Source of the DNA: Rhynchopus euleeides
Lineage: Eukaryota > Euglenozoa > Diplonemea > Diplonemida > Diplonemidae
Direction: 5' to 3'
NCBI GenBank assembly: GCA_963210315.1
Contig: OY723311.1
Location: 1-64,000, forward strand
DNA length: 64,000 nucleotides
Below are positions 53,291 through 63,730 of this stretch, piece by piece. The stretch's first letter is position 1, and each line of letters opens with the position of its first letter. Position numbers and translations under genes: made by a program. The notes under the pieces were generated by a model. That model saw only the letters and a list, made by a program, of their open reading frames with translations. It was not told where the DNA came from and did no database searches.

Positions 53291-55564
53291 TCACGCAGCT
53301 GTCGGGTAGGCCCCGAGCGCCTTCTGCCGTGCACGCTCCTCGCGACGAATATTCGCCTTCAGCAGCGCAGCCTTCTTCTTCAGGGCATACGCCTGTGCGG
53401 GCGTCGCCGACCCCGCCATCTCTGCCTCCAGGCTGGCGAGCTGCTCCCGTAGCGGGCCCACCGCCGCAGTGTGGTCCACCTCCACAGCGGCGCGCGTCCG
53501 CACGCTGCCCACAACCTCACTCCGCTCCGGCGACAGCGCCACCGGGTCCGCGGGGGGAGGCAGCACGTTGCGCGAAGCCCCCTCATAGACATACGGCGCC
53601 TCCGACACCAAGTTGCCCTGGTGGTACACCCGCACCGTGGGGGGCTTGCTCTCGTGGGGGAAGTGGTACACACCCTCCCCGTGCAGCACGTCGTCCACCC
53701 AGTGGCAGCTGAGGCGGCTGCCTTCACGGTAGATGTAGGTGCCCTGCCCATGCTTCAGGCCCTCACGGAAGTCGCCGTCGTAGCGGTCGTTGTTGGAGCA
53801 GGTGAGGATGCCCCTCCCGTTGTAGCGGTCGTTGCGGTACTCCCCCTCGTAGCGGCTGCCGGATGCGAGGCACTCGGCCCCCACCCCCTCCCGCCGCCCC
53901 TCGCGGAAGTCCCCCGAGTAGGAGCTCCCGTTGCTGAACTTCAGGGCCCCCCTCCCGTGGTACGCGCCTGCCACAAACTGCCCGTCGTAGACATCCCCGT
54001 TCGAAAACTTGATGACGCCCGCCCCATGCTTCGCATTCCCCCTGAAGCACCCCGCGTAGTGGTAGGCGCCGTACTTGATCTCGATCCCCTCCCCCTCCTT
54101 CGCGCCCCCCTCCCAGTGCCCCTCATAGGTGTCGGACGTCGCAGCTTCATACCACGTCCCCACCCCGTGGAAGCTCCCTTCGACAAACCCACCCTCATAA
54201 TAATCCCCGTTAGCAAGGTCCAGCCTCCCCACCCCGTGGTACTTCCCTGCGGCAAAGGCACCTTTATACGAATGGCCCTCACGGGACGCAGTCCCCTCGC
54301 CGTGGAAGAGGCCCTCCCTGAACCCCCCGTGGTACGCCAGCTCCGGGAGGGCTGTGGAGGTGAGGGAGCCCTCGCCGTGGAAGGTGCCGTCCGCCACGCC
54401 CCCCTCGTAGCGGTAGCCAGAGGAGAGGGTGATGGCGCCTGCGCCTGTCATGGCGCCTTCGGTGAGGGTGCCGCGGTATTCCAGCCAGGTGTTTTCGACG
54501 CAGCGGTCCCCGGTGCGGAGGCAGGCGGTGAGGCGGCGGGGGTCGCCCTGGCTGAGGCGCAGCTTCAGCACGCCGCCCCCGTTGAAGTTGTCGTGCTTCC
54601 AGGCGCCGCGGTAGGTCCAGGCGCCCCGCTTCGACTCGGCTGTGCCCTGCCCGCAGCGTTCCCCCGCGACAAACTCGCCGTTGTACAGCGTGTCCTGTGT
54701 GGCGAGGCGGCCGTGCCCATGCTTGAGGTCGTCGTACCACAGCCCGACGTAGACCCAGCTGTCCTGCAGCCAGCCCTCACCCTTGCCCTGGCGTGAGCCG
54801 TGGCAGAAGTTGCCTTCGTACTGCTCGAGATGCCCCTCGTCATCACCGGCAGTGGGAGTGGCAGCGGCAGTGGCATCCCCGCCCTGGGGGCCGGGTGGGG
54901 AGTCGCCCTGCGGTGGTGCGGTGGCGAGGTAGACCATCTTGCCGGCGCCGTGTGGGAGGAGGCGGTCGACACACCCGCGGTACCTCCAGGCGGGTGTGTC
55001 GAGGGCGCCTTCGCCCTGTACGGCGTTGCGGTGGAAGGACCCGGTGTAGGTTGTGCCGGGTGTGGTGAGCGTGCCCTGCCCGTGCCACTCCCCCTTGTCC
55101 CATGCGCCGCTGTAGGCGATGCCGCAAGGGGTGGGGGTGGCGCCGAGGATGTCCTGCAGGGAGGGCGGTGTGGCGGTGTAGCTGGCACGGCCCTCCCCGC
55201 AGCGCAGGTTGTCGCGGAAGCTGCCTGTGTAGGTGGAGTGGCCTGGGATGGTTTCGGTTCCAGAGCCGGTGCGGGTGCCGGCCGCCCAGTCACCCTCATA
55301 GGTGGTGCCGTTGTCCCACGTGCAGGCGCCGTGCCCCGCGCGGAGGCCGTCGCGGAAGGCCCCCGTGTAGCGCCACCCCTCCGACTTGGAGACATACGAC
55401 CCCTGCCCCTGCATCTTGCCCTTGCACCACTGCCCGTCGTAGGTGTTGCCGGTCGCACCCTCTACCAAGACACCCTTGCCGTGGAAGACGCCGTTCTCCA
55501 CAGCCTCCCCGTGGTACCGGTCCCCATTCTGGTAGTTCCGCCGGAGGTCATACGAGCCGAACAT
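53291..55564 (-). CDS. MORN-repeat protein
   Basis: 757 aa from the ATG at 55564 (MFGSYDLRRNYQNGDRYHG). The open frame continues 101 codons upstream, but that part is His/Pro/Arg-rich and looks like leader. From residue about 15 to about 690 it is built of roughly two dozen MORN units of the type Y-x-G-x-(F/W)-x-x-G-x-x-H-G-x-G, e.g. YDGQFVAGAYHGRGALKF. The end is a helical Ala/Glu/Lys/Arg-rich region (LREQLASLEAEMAG, ALKKKAALLKANIRREERARQK), a likely short coiled coil. MORN proteins scaffold membrane-cytoskeleton structures, flagellar or cortical, or bind phosphoinositides; a specific role cannot be given. One exon. Confidence 0.88.
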   Translation of the reverse strand: MFGSYDLRRNYQNGDRYHGEAVENGVFHGKGVLVEGATGNTYDGQWCKGKMQGQGSYVSKSEGWRYTGAFRDGLRAGHGACTWDNGTTYEGDWAAGTRTGSGTETIPGHSTYTGSFRDNLRCGEGRASYTATPPSLQDILGATPTPCGIAYSGAWDKGEWHGQGTLTTPGTTYTGSFHRNAVQGEGALDTPAWRYRGCVDRLLPHGAGKMVYLATAPPQGDSPPGPQGGDATAAATPTAGDDEGHLEQYEGNFCHGSRQGKGEGWLQDSWVYVGLWYDDLKHGHGRLATQDTLYNGEFVAGERCGQGTAESKRGAWTYRGAWKHDNFNGGGVLKLRLSQGDPRRLTACLRTGDRCVENTWLEYRGTLTEGAMTGAGAITLSSGYRYEGGVADGTFHGEGSLTSTALPELAYHGGFREGLFHGEGTASREGHSYKGAFAAGKYHGVGRLDLANGDYYEGGFVEGSFHGVGTWYEAATSDTYEGHWEGGAKEGEGIEIKYGAYHYAGCFRGNAKHGAGVIKFSNGDVYDGQFVAGAYHGRGALKFSNGSSYSGDFREGRREGVGAECLASGSRYEGEYRNDRYNGRGILTCSNNDRYDGDFREGLKHGQGTYIYREGSRLSCHWVDDVLHGEGVYHFPHESKPPTVRVYHQGNLVSEAPYVYEGASRNVLPPPADPVALSPERSEVVGSVRTRAAVEVDHTAAVGPLREQLASLEAEMAGSATPAQAYALKKKAALLKANIRREERARQKALGAYPTAA

Positions 55565-56556
55565 CTCTCCAGAAAACTCTCGGGGCCGACGGGAGCGACA
55601 CGGCTTGGTGGGGCGGGTCTCCCGTGCAGGGTGGTGTAGGGCTCTTGCGGACCTCGAGCCCACACGACAGGGTAACGGTGCGGCGGCCGAGTGCAGCCGC
55701 AGCGGTGTGATGTGTAAGCCTCCCACTAGGGGACCTCTGGGAGCGGGTGAGGAGGTGGGTCTGGGAGTGTGATGCACGGGCTGCGTGTGGGTGTGGTTGC
55801 GGAAGAGGGGGGGGGATGGGGGTGCATCTGAACTTTCAGGGAACCTCCGATGGTCAGTGATTGCCAATCCCGCAGGGAACTGCTGAAGGGCACTCAGAAT
55901 GTGTGTCTGTGTGATGATGACCAGCCCGGCCCCTTCCCCATTCTCGCATCTCTTTCGTCCTCTTGTGGATGCATCGCTTGGTAAAGCGTTGCCTCGACCA
56001 CATACCCTCCGTCACCGGGAGTTCACTGAAGAATCATCATTTAGTCAGTTCATCCGACTCCGTCACCTCGACACACTATGCCTGCACTTTAATTTGCACC
56101 TCCGGCTTCAGCCTGGGCAGGAGCTGCAGGCAAGCGACAAAGACGAAGGATCGCTACGAACACACGTGGTGGTGGCGGTGGTGCTGACCAGCAGTGGTGA
56201 ATATGGAGAAGGTGAAAGAAGAAGGCGACGATTCGTCGCTTGCGACAGCACGATCCCAACGCAGCTGTGTCGTGCTCTCCGCATTTGCCGGGGAACAGGT
56301 CCAGTGCGTTGTGAACCCTCTCTCTTCTTCAGCAGAGGCGTCATGGGTCGACATGCGAAGAACCATCAAAAATCGTACTCCTTTCTGGTTCTTGAAGAAA
56401 CCTTTGACAGCAGCTGTAGGGAAACAGATGCGGGACAATTTCTTGTTGAGCGCGCACTAAAAACGAAGGAACAGACACAGGTGTAACTGCGCCGAGGATT
56501 GCGCTACCGCTTGAGACAGAACAACATTTGGGCTGGCTACCCCGCACTCTTTGCCG
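55565..56556. other. Intergenic, no gene supported
   Basis: An open frame of 195 codons on the plus strand (55899-56486) has no family resemblance and runs against the gene direction; not called. Confidence 0.5.
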
Positions 56557-57543
56557 CTAGGTCTCCGTAATCAAATTCTGCTGCTGCGTGGACTCAAGCA
56601 CCACAGGCTGAAACTGCTCCCCATACTGCTCGGATGACGTCGCCAGCTCATTGGCTCTCACAAAACAAACCCCAGTCCCCAGGGGGCAGTTCGGGTCATC
56701 CAGCCTGTCGTCATCACTTTCAGAGTCGCTGTCCCTCCCATGCCTGGCACGGGTCTGGTGCTTCTGCACCTGGTTCAGCAGCACATCCTGGAACTCGGGG
56801 TGCCCGTAGGGGTCCGTTGCAAGCGGCTTCACGATCTTCCGCAGCTTCCCCCTCTGGGGCTTCGAACACTTCACGGAGAGCAGCGCATTCTGCGTGAAGA
56901 TGCGTGGGAAGATGGGGAACACGTTTTTATTGAGGTCGATCTTGTCGGAGGGCGCCGTCTCCACCACCAGCCAGAAGCGGAACAGCTCGCGTCTGGGGTG
57001 GTTGAGGGCATCCGGCTCCAGCGTGACTAGCCGCCTGCCGATAGCCCTGTAGAGGTCGTTGGCGGGGGTGGACTTCTCCACGAGGTAGAACCAATGCCCC
57101 GCGTCGATGCACTGCGACAGCTTCTCGAGGCACTCCGCAGTCGCCCCCTCTGCGGCTGCGCCCAGGCGCATGCTGTGCAGCTCCGTGCCGAGGGATCTGG
57201 CCAGCTCTGCGACAGATTCGTAGGGCTCACCATCAAGATCGCTCATCTTGAGCCACGACTTGCTCTCGATCTCCGTCGCCTGCCAGACGAGGGGCGTCGA
57301 GACCTGGCTCTTGCGGTACATCCTGATGACATCCCGCGACACGCCCGCAGGGCAGGGGTCGGCAAACGCATCTGTCTTCGCGGGAAACTTCAGATCCCGG
57401 CTCGGCATACTGGAAAGCACGGGGAACGGCTCCTCGCATGACCCTGCAGTATTCTTATACTTCGCAAGCTCCTGTGGAGGCCAATTCGCCTCCACAAGAC
57501 ACCGCACCCTGTCTTCGGAGAACCTGCCCTCCACACCGTACAT
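56557..57543 (-). CDS. Uncharacterised protein, weak dynein-heavy-chain AAA6-like similarity
   Basis: 328 aa from the ATG at 57543 (MYGVEGRFSEDRV); upstream in-frame codons are Pro/Thr-rich leader, and CTCCACAG lies about 45 bases upstream. Residues about 145-250 contain AGHWFYLVEK, then FRFWLVVETAP, then FPIFPRIFTQNALLSVKCSKP. The order and spacing resemble the GHW-LQN, FRLWL and FP-IL-E-P elements near the C-terminal AAA modules of dynein heavy chains, but Walker motifs and the rest of the motor are absent. An acidic Ser/Asp segment (SDSESDDD) and a polar tail follow. It could be a dynein-derived regulator or an unrelated protein; similarity is by eye and weak. Confidence 0.55.
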   Translation of the reverse strand: MYGVEGRFSEDRVRCLVEANWPPQELAKYKNTAGSCEEPFPVLSSMPSRDLKFPAKTDAFADPCPAGVSRDVIRMYRKSQVSTPLVWQATEIESKSWLKMSDLDGEPYESVAELARSLGTELHSMRLGAAAEGATAECLEKLSQCIDAGHWFYLVEKSTPANDLYRAIGRRLVTLEPDALNHPRRELFRFWLVVETAPSDKIDLNKNVFPIFPRIFTQNALLSVKCSKPQRGKLRKIVKPLATDPYGHPEFQDVLLNQVQKHQTRARHGRDSDSESDDDRLDDPNCPLGTGVCFVRANELATSSEQYGEQFQPVVLESTQQQNLITET

Positions 57544-59136
57544 CGTATGTGGTGGGGTGGGGGTGGGGGTGGGTGTGGGTGGGTCTGTGGAGTGTGGAGT
57601 GGAGGGGCTCCTCGCAAAGCAGTTGCAACGCAGAGTGTCGCCACGGCACAGCTGTGTTTTTTTAAAGCTTGTTTGTGAGGAAATGGGGAGAGGTGGGTGA
57701 GGCGGGGGAGGGAGGCAGAGTCGCAACCACGTGAACCCCCCCCCCCTCCCGGACTCAGGCTGGCCAACGGCATGCCACTATCACCCTCCCCTTGTGGCAC
57801 GCTGCAGGTGCCATCCCCCCGCCCCGCCCCTCCACCCCCCGGATGTGGCGGCAGGCACCCACCCACTAACACAATATGCAACATACACTGGGCGCCCTCG
57901 CTACCAGATGTGACTGAGTGAGAAACAGGTGAGGTCCGGCCCACTTCCCCGCTCTGGCTGACAAGCTGTGACTGGTAGCGAGGGCCCCCACTCGGGGCCT
58001 TCGCTTCGAAGTCGCGGGTCGTCAGTGACGGGGGGGGCACTGACTCTTGACTCTCACAGTGCCTGCACTGTGAGTCTTCTTGTTCTCTTGGAAAGTGTCG
58101 GCAGAGGGGAAGGGGTATTTTTTTGTATAGATTCCACCCTTCTCGAGACCCGTAGAAACGACACGCCACTCTGCACACACGGCACATGAGGTAGACAAGA
58201 GGGCCCGTCCCACTTGACAGGAGGAGGTGAACACGCACACACACGTGATTAGTTTTATGGTAGACTGGCGTGGAGGGGCAAACACCGAGCAACCTGCTCC
58301 TGAGGTGGTCCCCACGCTTACACACGTTAAACCTGTTTGAGTTGTGTACAGGGAACTTCGATGCCCGCACCCCTACACCCCACACCCTCCACAGCATACG
58401 CGAATCATTATATTTATTTGTCGCCGCAGCAGGTGTGTGGGGGGGAGGGGAGGGGAAATCGAAAAGACAACCTCCGCCCATACCCAACGCCCCAACCCAC
58501 CCCACCCCACCCCCCGCCTCCCTGTGTGCTCCACACCGAAACACTAGAAACGCGCAGGGCGTTCTCCCGCTGGGGCTGCCCCTCCTACCTACCCACCCAC
58601 CCAACCCAGCACCCCTCCACCGCCCCCCGGGCTTCCAGGAAGGGCACAGGTAATGCACCGTGGGGTTTCGTGCAGGGTGCTTCCACTGGCGGGGCAACCA
58701 GAAGGGGGTAGCGAGAGGAAAGCGGGAAAGGGGTGTGCCACTCTACTACACCCGCCTCTCGCCTCTCGCCCCTCCTTCCTCCTCCTCTCGGGGGCAAGGG
58801 GGTGTGCTGTACTACTTCGTTTGATGCGGAGAACGGTCGGCGCTTCCACACGTTAAAGCTGGTGTGGGTCGTGCAGGCCGCACCGCCGAGCGGTGACTCT
58901 GATGCTGGCAGTCTGGCATCCCCCCACTGTGGAAAGCGAGTGAAAAGGTGGACATTACACAATTCACTTCCACACACACACTCCGCTGCACCGGAGAGAC
59001 AAACACCGTGCAGCAAAACCCCTTTGGCACCGCACGGCACACACACCCTTGGCATCAATTGACACACGAGACGCAAACGGGGGGGGGGGGTGGGTGGGCA
59101 GGTTGCACCCTCCCCCACCCATCCCCAGGGAGAGCT

Positions 59137-59163
59137 GGGGGGGGGGGGGGGGGGGGGGGGGGG
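59137..59163 (+). repeat. G27 homopolymer
   Basis: Uninterrupted run of 27 G; length may be unstable or mis-called. Confidence 0.8.
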
Positions 59164-59389
59164 TGTGGGGGGCCTTCGTCGACTGGCGAGAGAGAGCGGG
59201 TGGGGAGTGAGGCGACAGGTAGGGTTCTTTTTGGTTAGGCTTGCAGGACAGGGGGGGAGGGGTGGCGGCCTGTCTGGGGAGAGGAATCTCAAGGAGGGGA
59301 TACGACGGACGTTGGAAGCATTTGGTCTAAACAGATGCGCCGACAAAAGTGACGCACCGCATGGTTCCAGTTGGAACTGCGATTTACGC

Positions 59390-59411
59390 GGGGGGGGGGG
59401 GGGGGGGGGGG
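59390..59411 (+). repeat. G22 homopolymer
   Basis: Uninterrupted run of 22 G. Confidence 0.8.
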
Positions 59412-60093
59412 AAGAGCCCTTCACTCGGAGACGCAAGAAGTTTGGAAGTGAGAAAAACAAATGAGCTGTGTGCGCGTGCGTGTCGCATACCTCGCAAAAA
59501 ACCGGTTGTAAAGTGAAACACACAGCGATGCCGAGCGAATGCCCCCCCCTCCCTCCGTTAGAAACGTCAGCACGCAGACCACCTACCACCCCCCCTCCGG
59601 ATCGTGTCATTCCTGAACCTCGCACACACGTCACCCACTTCGTCTAGCGGAGCCACTGTAGGCGAGTGACCTCCAGCACCGCCCACATGCCGACCAACCC
59701 ACCGACAGGTGGGTGGGTTTCGTAGAGGGTACGCATGGCACAGCCAGGAGAACCCCTCCCTCACCCATAGTGTTGTGGGTCTCGGCGGCCTCCAGCCTGG
59801 CGGGTGAGGCGGCCGGACTGGCGGGCACAACACCAAGCCGTATTCGCGTTGAAAAGGTGGTTGGCGTTGAACTCACACCATCCTATATGCGCTGGAGGGG
59901 GGAGGCACGCTTCCCGCCCTGCGTGTCGCGACAGTGCCCTGCTTCCCGGTAGCGAGCACTGCGGCACTGGTCGCCACTGGCGGGTGGTGATTACACAGGC
60001 TGTGCAGACCGACATGCTGGCAGGTTATGTGGGGCTGCCAGCACACCCCCACCCCGACGCCTTCCCGCCAGCACTCGAGAGAAGCCGGCCGCC

Positions 60094-62606
60094 CTACTCC
60101 CAGACTGATTCGATTGCGTTGGAAGCTTCGGCGATCCGCAGGTCGTACCCCTGGTGCACCTCCAGGTCCGCGTTGAAGGTTGCGAAGTTCGCCAGCACGC
60201 CACGCCAGAGGCAGGCGATGGCAACCTTCAGGCGCTTCTTCTCTGCCTCGAAAGTCTTCTTCTCCAGATGCGACTGCTTGGTGTATTTGTTCAGGCGGTC
60301 CTCCAGCCCCACCTCGTGCGACACATCCTCTCGCTTGCCTGCACGCAGCGCCGCCAGGCTGCTGCGCAGGCTTGCCTCCGTCAGCGCCGTCGTGTTGAAG
60401 TGTGCGACGCACTTCTTCGAGGACTCCATCCAGCCCCTGATGATCTGCAGGTCGCTCAGAATGTGGAACAGCCGCTTCTCCTGCTCCGCGCTGAAATCGC
60501 ACAGCGCACTGCTGATGGCCTCGCAGGAAAGGTCCAGCGCATCGATCACAGAATCACGCGGCAGCGGGTGGTACATCTGGCTCATGGGCACAAACGAGCC
60601 TGTGATGAGGGGTGTGTGTGTGTGTGTGTTGCCGATACACCAACATGAAGACAGGAGACACCCACCCCACATCGATGATGGGACAACCCGACGCGGTGCA
60701 CAAGACATACATCCTTTAGGGCCGTTGGTGCCCTGGAAGTGCCTCTCGCCGTGTGCCACGCCGTCGCAGGTGCCGCCCAGCTTGCTGACCCACTGCACAC
60801 CTGCAACAGGCTCGTGCGGCTGCAGGGAGGTGTAGGTGGTGTCGGTCGTGATGGCGGCAGTGGCATGGGACACAAGCGAACAGCACATGCGGCATGCATA
60901 CCATGCTGGACTGAGGAAGCTTCCCAACCCACATGATGGTGCCTGCTGGGCCGTTGCGCGTGCACATCCTGTGCCGTGAGCGACGTGGGTGGAGGTGCGG
61001 GCAGGAGACACAGGAAAGGAGAACAACCACATCACACACGCACATGAATGCAACACATAAGCAGCAGGGACTGCCTGAAAAGGTGAACATACAGCGACCC
61101 AACGACGAGATCCTGCTCGGTGAACGCCCTGGAGTTCCAGTCCAGCTGCACCGCACCGTGATTCGGTTTGTTATCCTGCGAGCGCGACTGGCACTGCAGG
61201 TAGTACCCCTCCATCTTGGCCCGCATCTCATTCACCCACGGCTGCAGCTCCCCGATGTACCGCACCAGCGGGGCTGTCACCAGGTCCTCCTCCTTCTCCG
61301 CCGCCTCCTTCTCCTTCGGAGCTGCACCAGAGACCTTCGACTTCAGCCACGAGAAGGCGTTCTTCGTTTGGAAGGCCGCGTTGCGGCGGGCATCCTCTGG
61401 CTTCAGGCGGTGCTTCGCGGCTTCGGCATGCATGGCAGCCGTCTTCTCCTTCAGCTGCGCAAACACCGCATCGGTTTTGCATGCGAGGAACGACTGCAGG
61501 ATGGCCCCCTCACGCAGCGCCGGGTGCGAGGCCAGGTAGTTCAGGAAATACTCCAGCTCGCGCTGCCTCTCTAGCACCAGCAGAGGCATGTCCTCCTCCA
61601 CCGCGTCCGACACAAACGTGAACAGCTTCTCCGCCGCAGACGACGCATCCTTCGGTGGCGTGGGCGGGATGATCACCGCAGGGTACTCCACCACCAAGGC
61701 ATGCTTCAGCCAGTCGAACTTGCTGTAGCGGTATTCGCGCTGGATCTCCACCGCCTTCCGCCCGCCGTCCCGCTCCAGCCCCTCCTGCACCGCCATCTGC
61801 GTGTAGAAGGGCAGCGCGGTGTGCAGCACCACGTGGTACAGCCACACCCCATCGCGCATCCTGGCACCATCGATGACGAATCGCATGACACCCCGCTCCA
61901 CAGGCAGGAAGAGCGAGCTGTCTGTGTATGACACTGTCGGGCTGGGCATCTTGTCTGTGTAGGAGGAGTGGGAGGTCGCCGCAGGCGCGTCGGGTGCCTC
62001 CTCAGCATCGGCATCAGCATCATCATCATCAGCCCCCCCCGCCTCCGGCGACGGCACGGCGGGGTCGTCCTGCCCGCTGGGGCAGGCGTCTCCTGCGGCA
62101 TTCGGGTCGGCGTGTCTGCTGCCCACAGCATCCGCAGTCTCCGCCGCGGCCTCCACAGGCGCCGGCGCTGCAGCCGCACTGCTGAGGGGGTCCTCGCCCT
62201 CGGCACAGGCATCCTCTTCCGCGTCGCCGGCGCGGCGCCCCTCCTCCTCCTCCTCTTCCCGTTGCTGTTCCTCTTCGTCCCCCTTTTCCTTCTCCTTCTC
62301 CTCCGCTGCCCTATCCTGCTCCTGCTGTGGCGGCGGATCTTCCGGTGCCGAAGGCTGCCCTGCGGTGTGCTGTGCATCGCCGGCCTGCTCCGGCTCGGCT
62401 GCTGCTGCTGCCGCCGCCGCTTCCTCTGCCGCCTGCGATGGGGTGTCGCCCTTGCTGTCCCCCGTCGCACCCTGTTGGTCTGCCGACGGAGAAGGCTCGC
62501 CCTCGGCCCCTGCAGCAGCGGCCTCCTCGGGTGTGTCGGTGTGCTGCTGCTGTTCATCCGTGGTCTCACCAGACCCTGCGGCAGCAGCGCCATCCTCGGG
62601 CGTCAT
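60094..62606 (-). CDS. Sorting nexin with PX and BAR-type domains, four exons
   Basis: Exons 62606-61093, 60968-60902, 60819-60711 and 60599-60094 join in frame (phases 2, 0, 1) to 731 aa; introns GTATGTTC/GGCACAG, GTATGCAT/CCTGCAG and GTATGTCT/ATCACAG. The start lies just after TTAACCTCAG. Residues 1-215 are a disordered acidic Ala/Glu region. A PX domain spans about 240-378: YRYSKFDWL with the lipid-contact Arg/Tyr, the IIPPTPPK loop, RQRELEYFLNYLASHP. A helical region (380-500) and, in exon 4, FSAEQEKRLFHILSDLQ through RLNKYTKQSHLEKKTFEAEKKR make up a BAR-like helical dimer. It should bind PI3P membranes and act in endosome-to-Golgi sorting. The 67-nt second exon is very short. Confidence 0.85.
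60612..60630 (+). repeat. TG dinucleotide microsatellite in SNX intron 3
   Basis: About nine TG units, close to the intron's 3' acceptor, so CA-rich on the coding strand. Confidence 0.8.
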
Positions 62607-63730
62607 GGCTGAGGTTAATCGCCTCAGGGGCTGCCCTGGTTGGAATGTTGGGTGGAGTGGTGGCGTGGTCCGTGCCAAAAGCGCACGGCAGCAGGCAGTT
62701 CACGCAGATGGCACGCATGGCACAGGGTAGCGGAGGGGTGGGAATGGGATGGGGAACGGGGAGCGGGGGGTGGGGATTGCTGGCGCAACTCATGCCCTAC
62801 CCGGCATCGACTAAAAAAACCCCCCCTCTCTCGTCACACCACCCCCCCCCCCCCCCCCACCCGGTCCATCCATTGATCGGTCGAAGAAGTCTCACTCCTC
62901 CGCCACGCCACACATGCCGCCGAGAGGGGAAGGGGATTCGGCACTTGCCGGCGAGGGAGGGGGGGCGGTGGGGGGGGGGGGGGGGGGGGGGCAGGGGCGT
63001 AGGGGGATTTTGTGAGGCTGGGGCATGACGGCCCCTGCCTCCACCGAAAACATGTGATATAACTGATAAAAGCACGGGGGCAGTCCCATTCTTCTGCGAC
63101 CCTTCTCTTCCGGAAGAATCCTCCCGACTCGAGGCGCGGGCCTCGAGCCTCAAGAGGATCCCCACAAAAATGGGAGGGGGGGTGTGAGAGGGGCGGGAGG
63201 CTTCGCTAAAACGGAGTGCGAGGCGAGGCTTTCTTTTGGTGTGTGATAGGGAAAATCGGTTCTGAGCCACGGTCCATAGGGGGAGTGGGGGAGGCTTCGG
63301 AAGCAAGGCGCGCCCCTCTCTCTCCCTCCCCCTCGCCCCGTCCCCCCCCCGACGCATCAAAACAGACAACATACAGGCTGATGAGTGTGTGGTCTTCGCT
63401 CTAAAATGAAGAAAATATGGGGCAGGGGTGTGGCATGTGCACAGTACTCCCACCCCACCCCCCCTCCCCGCAGGCACCCAGGTGGGCCAGGACATCCGCA
63501 CCCAGCCTGTGGGTGCTGTGGTGGCGGGGGGGATGACTGACCCCCCCCCCCCCAACACCCCTGCTGCCCAGCAGGGGCGAACGGAAAATGCGCGTTGGTG
63601 TTGGTTGGCAACAAGAGGGGGGTGTGGCTGCGCGGCACACGCGCGGTGTGTATCTCTGTTATTCTGTCGGGGGGGGGCACAGCCGTTTTTTTGGTGTGAT
63701 ATCCACAACCAGCAACCAGGCACCACCGGC
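62607..63730. other. Intergenic, nothing recognised
   Basis: Contains C17 (62842-62858) and G22 (62970-62991) runs. Long open frames on the minus strand here are low-complexity and not called. Confidence 0.5.
62970..62991 (+). repeat. G22 homopolymer
   Basis: Uninterrupted run of 22 G. Confidence 0.8.

Larger units (their letters stand above)
57544..60093. other. Long intergenic region with G-homopolymers
   Basis: No gene supported in 2.5 kb. It has G27 (59137-59163) and G22 (59390-59411) runs and C-rich stretches. CACACGTTAAA occurs at about 58321 and 58848. Confidence 0.5.

Noticed and set aside
55565..55867. 101-codon N-terminal extension of the MORN protein
   Set aside because: Arg/Pro/His-rich, no MORN unit, and looks like untranslated leader.
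57390..58697. 435-codon minus-strand frame overlapping the dynein-like gene start
   Set aside because: Low-complexity Gly/Pro/Arg/His composition in GC-rich intergenic DNA; no family.
62797..63726. 309-codon minus-strand frame
   Set aside because: Runs through homopolymers and is Pro/Arg/His-rich; explained by GC-rich intergenic sequence.
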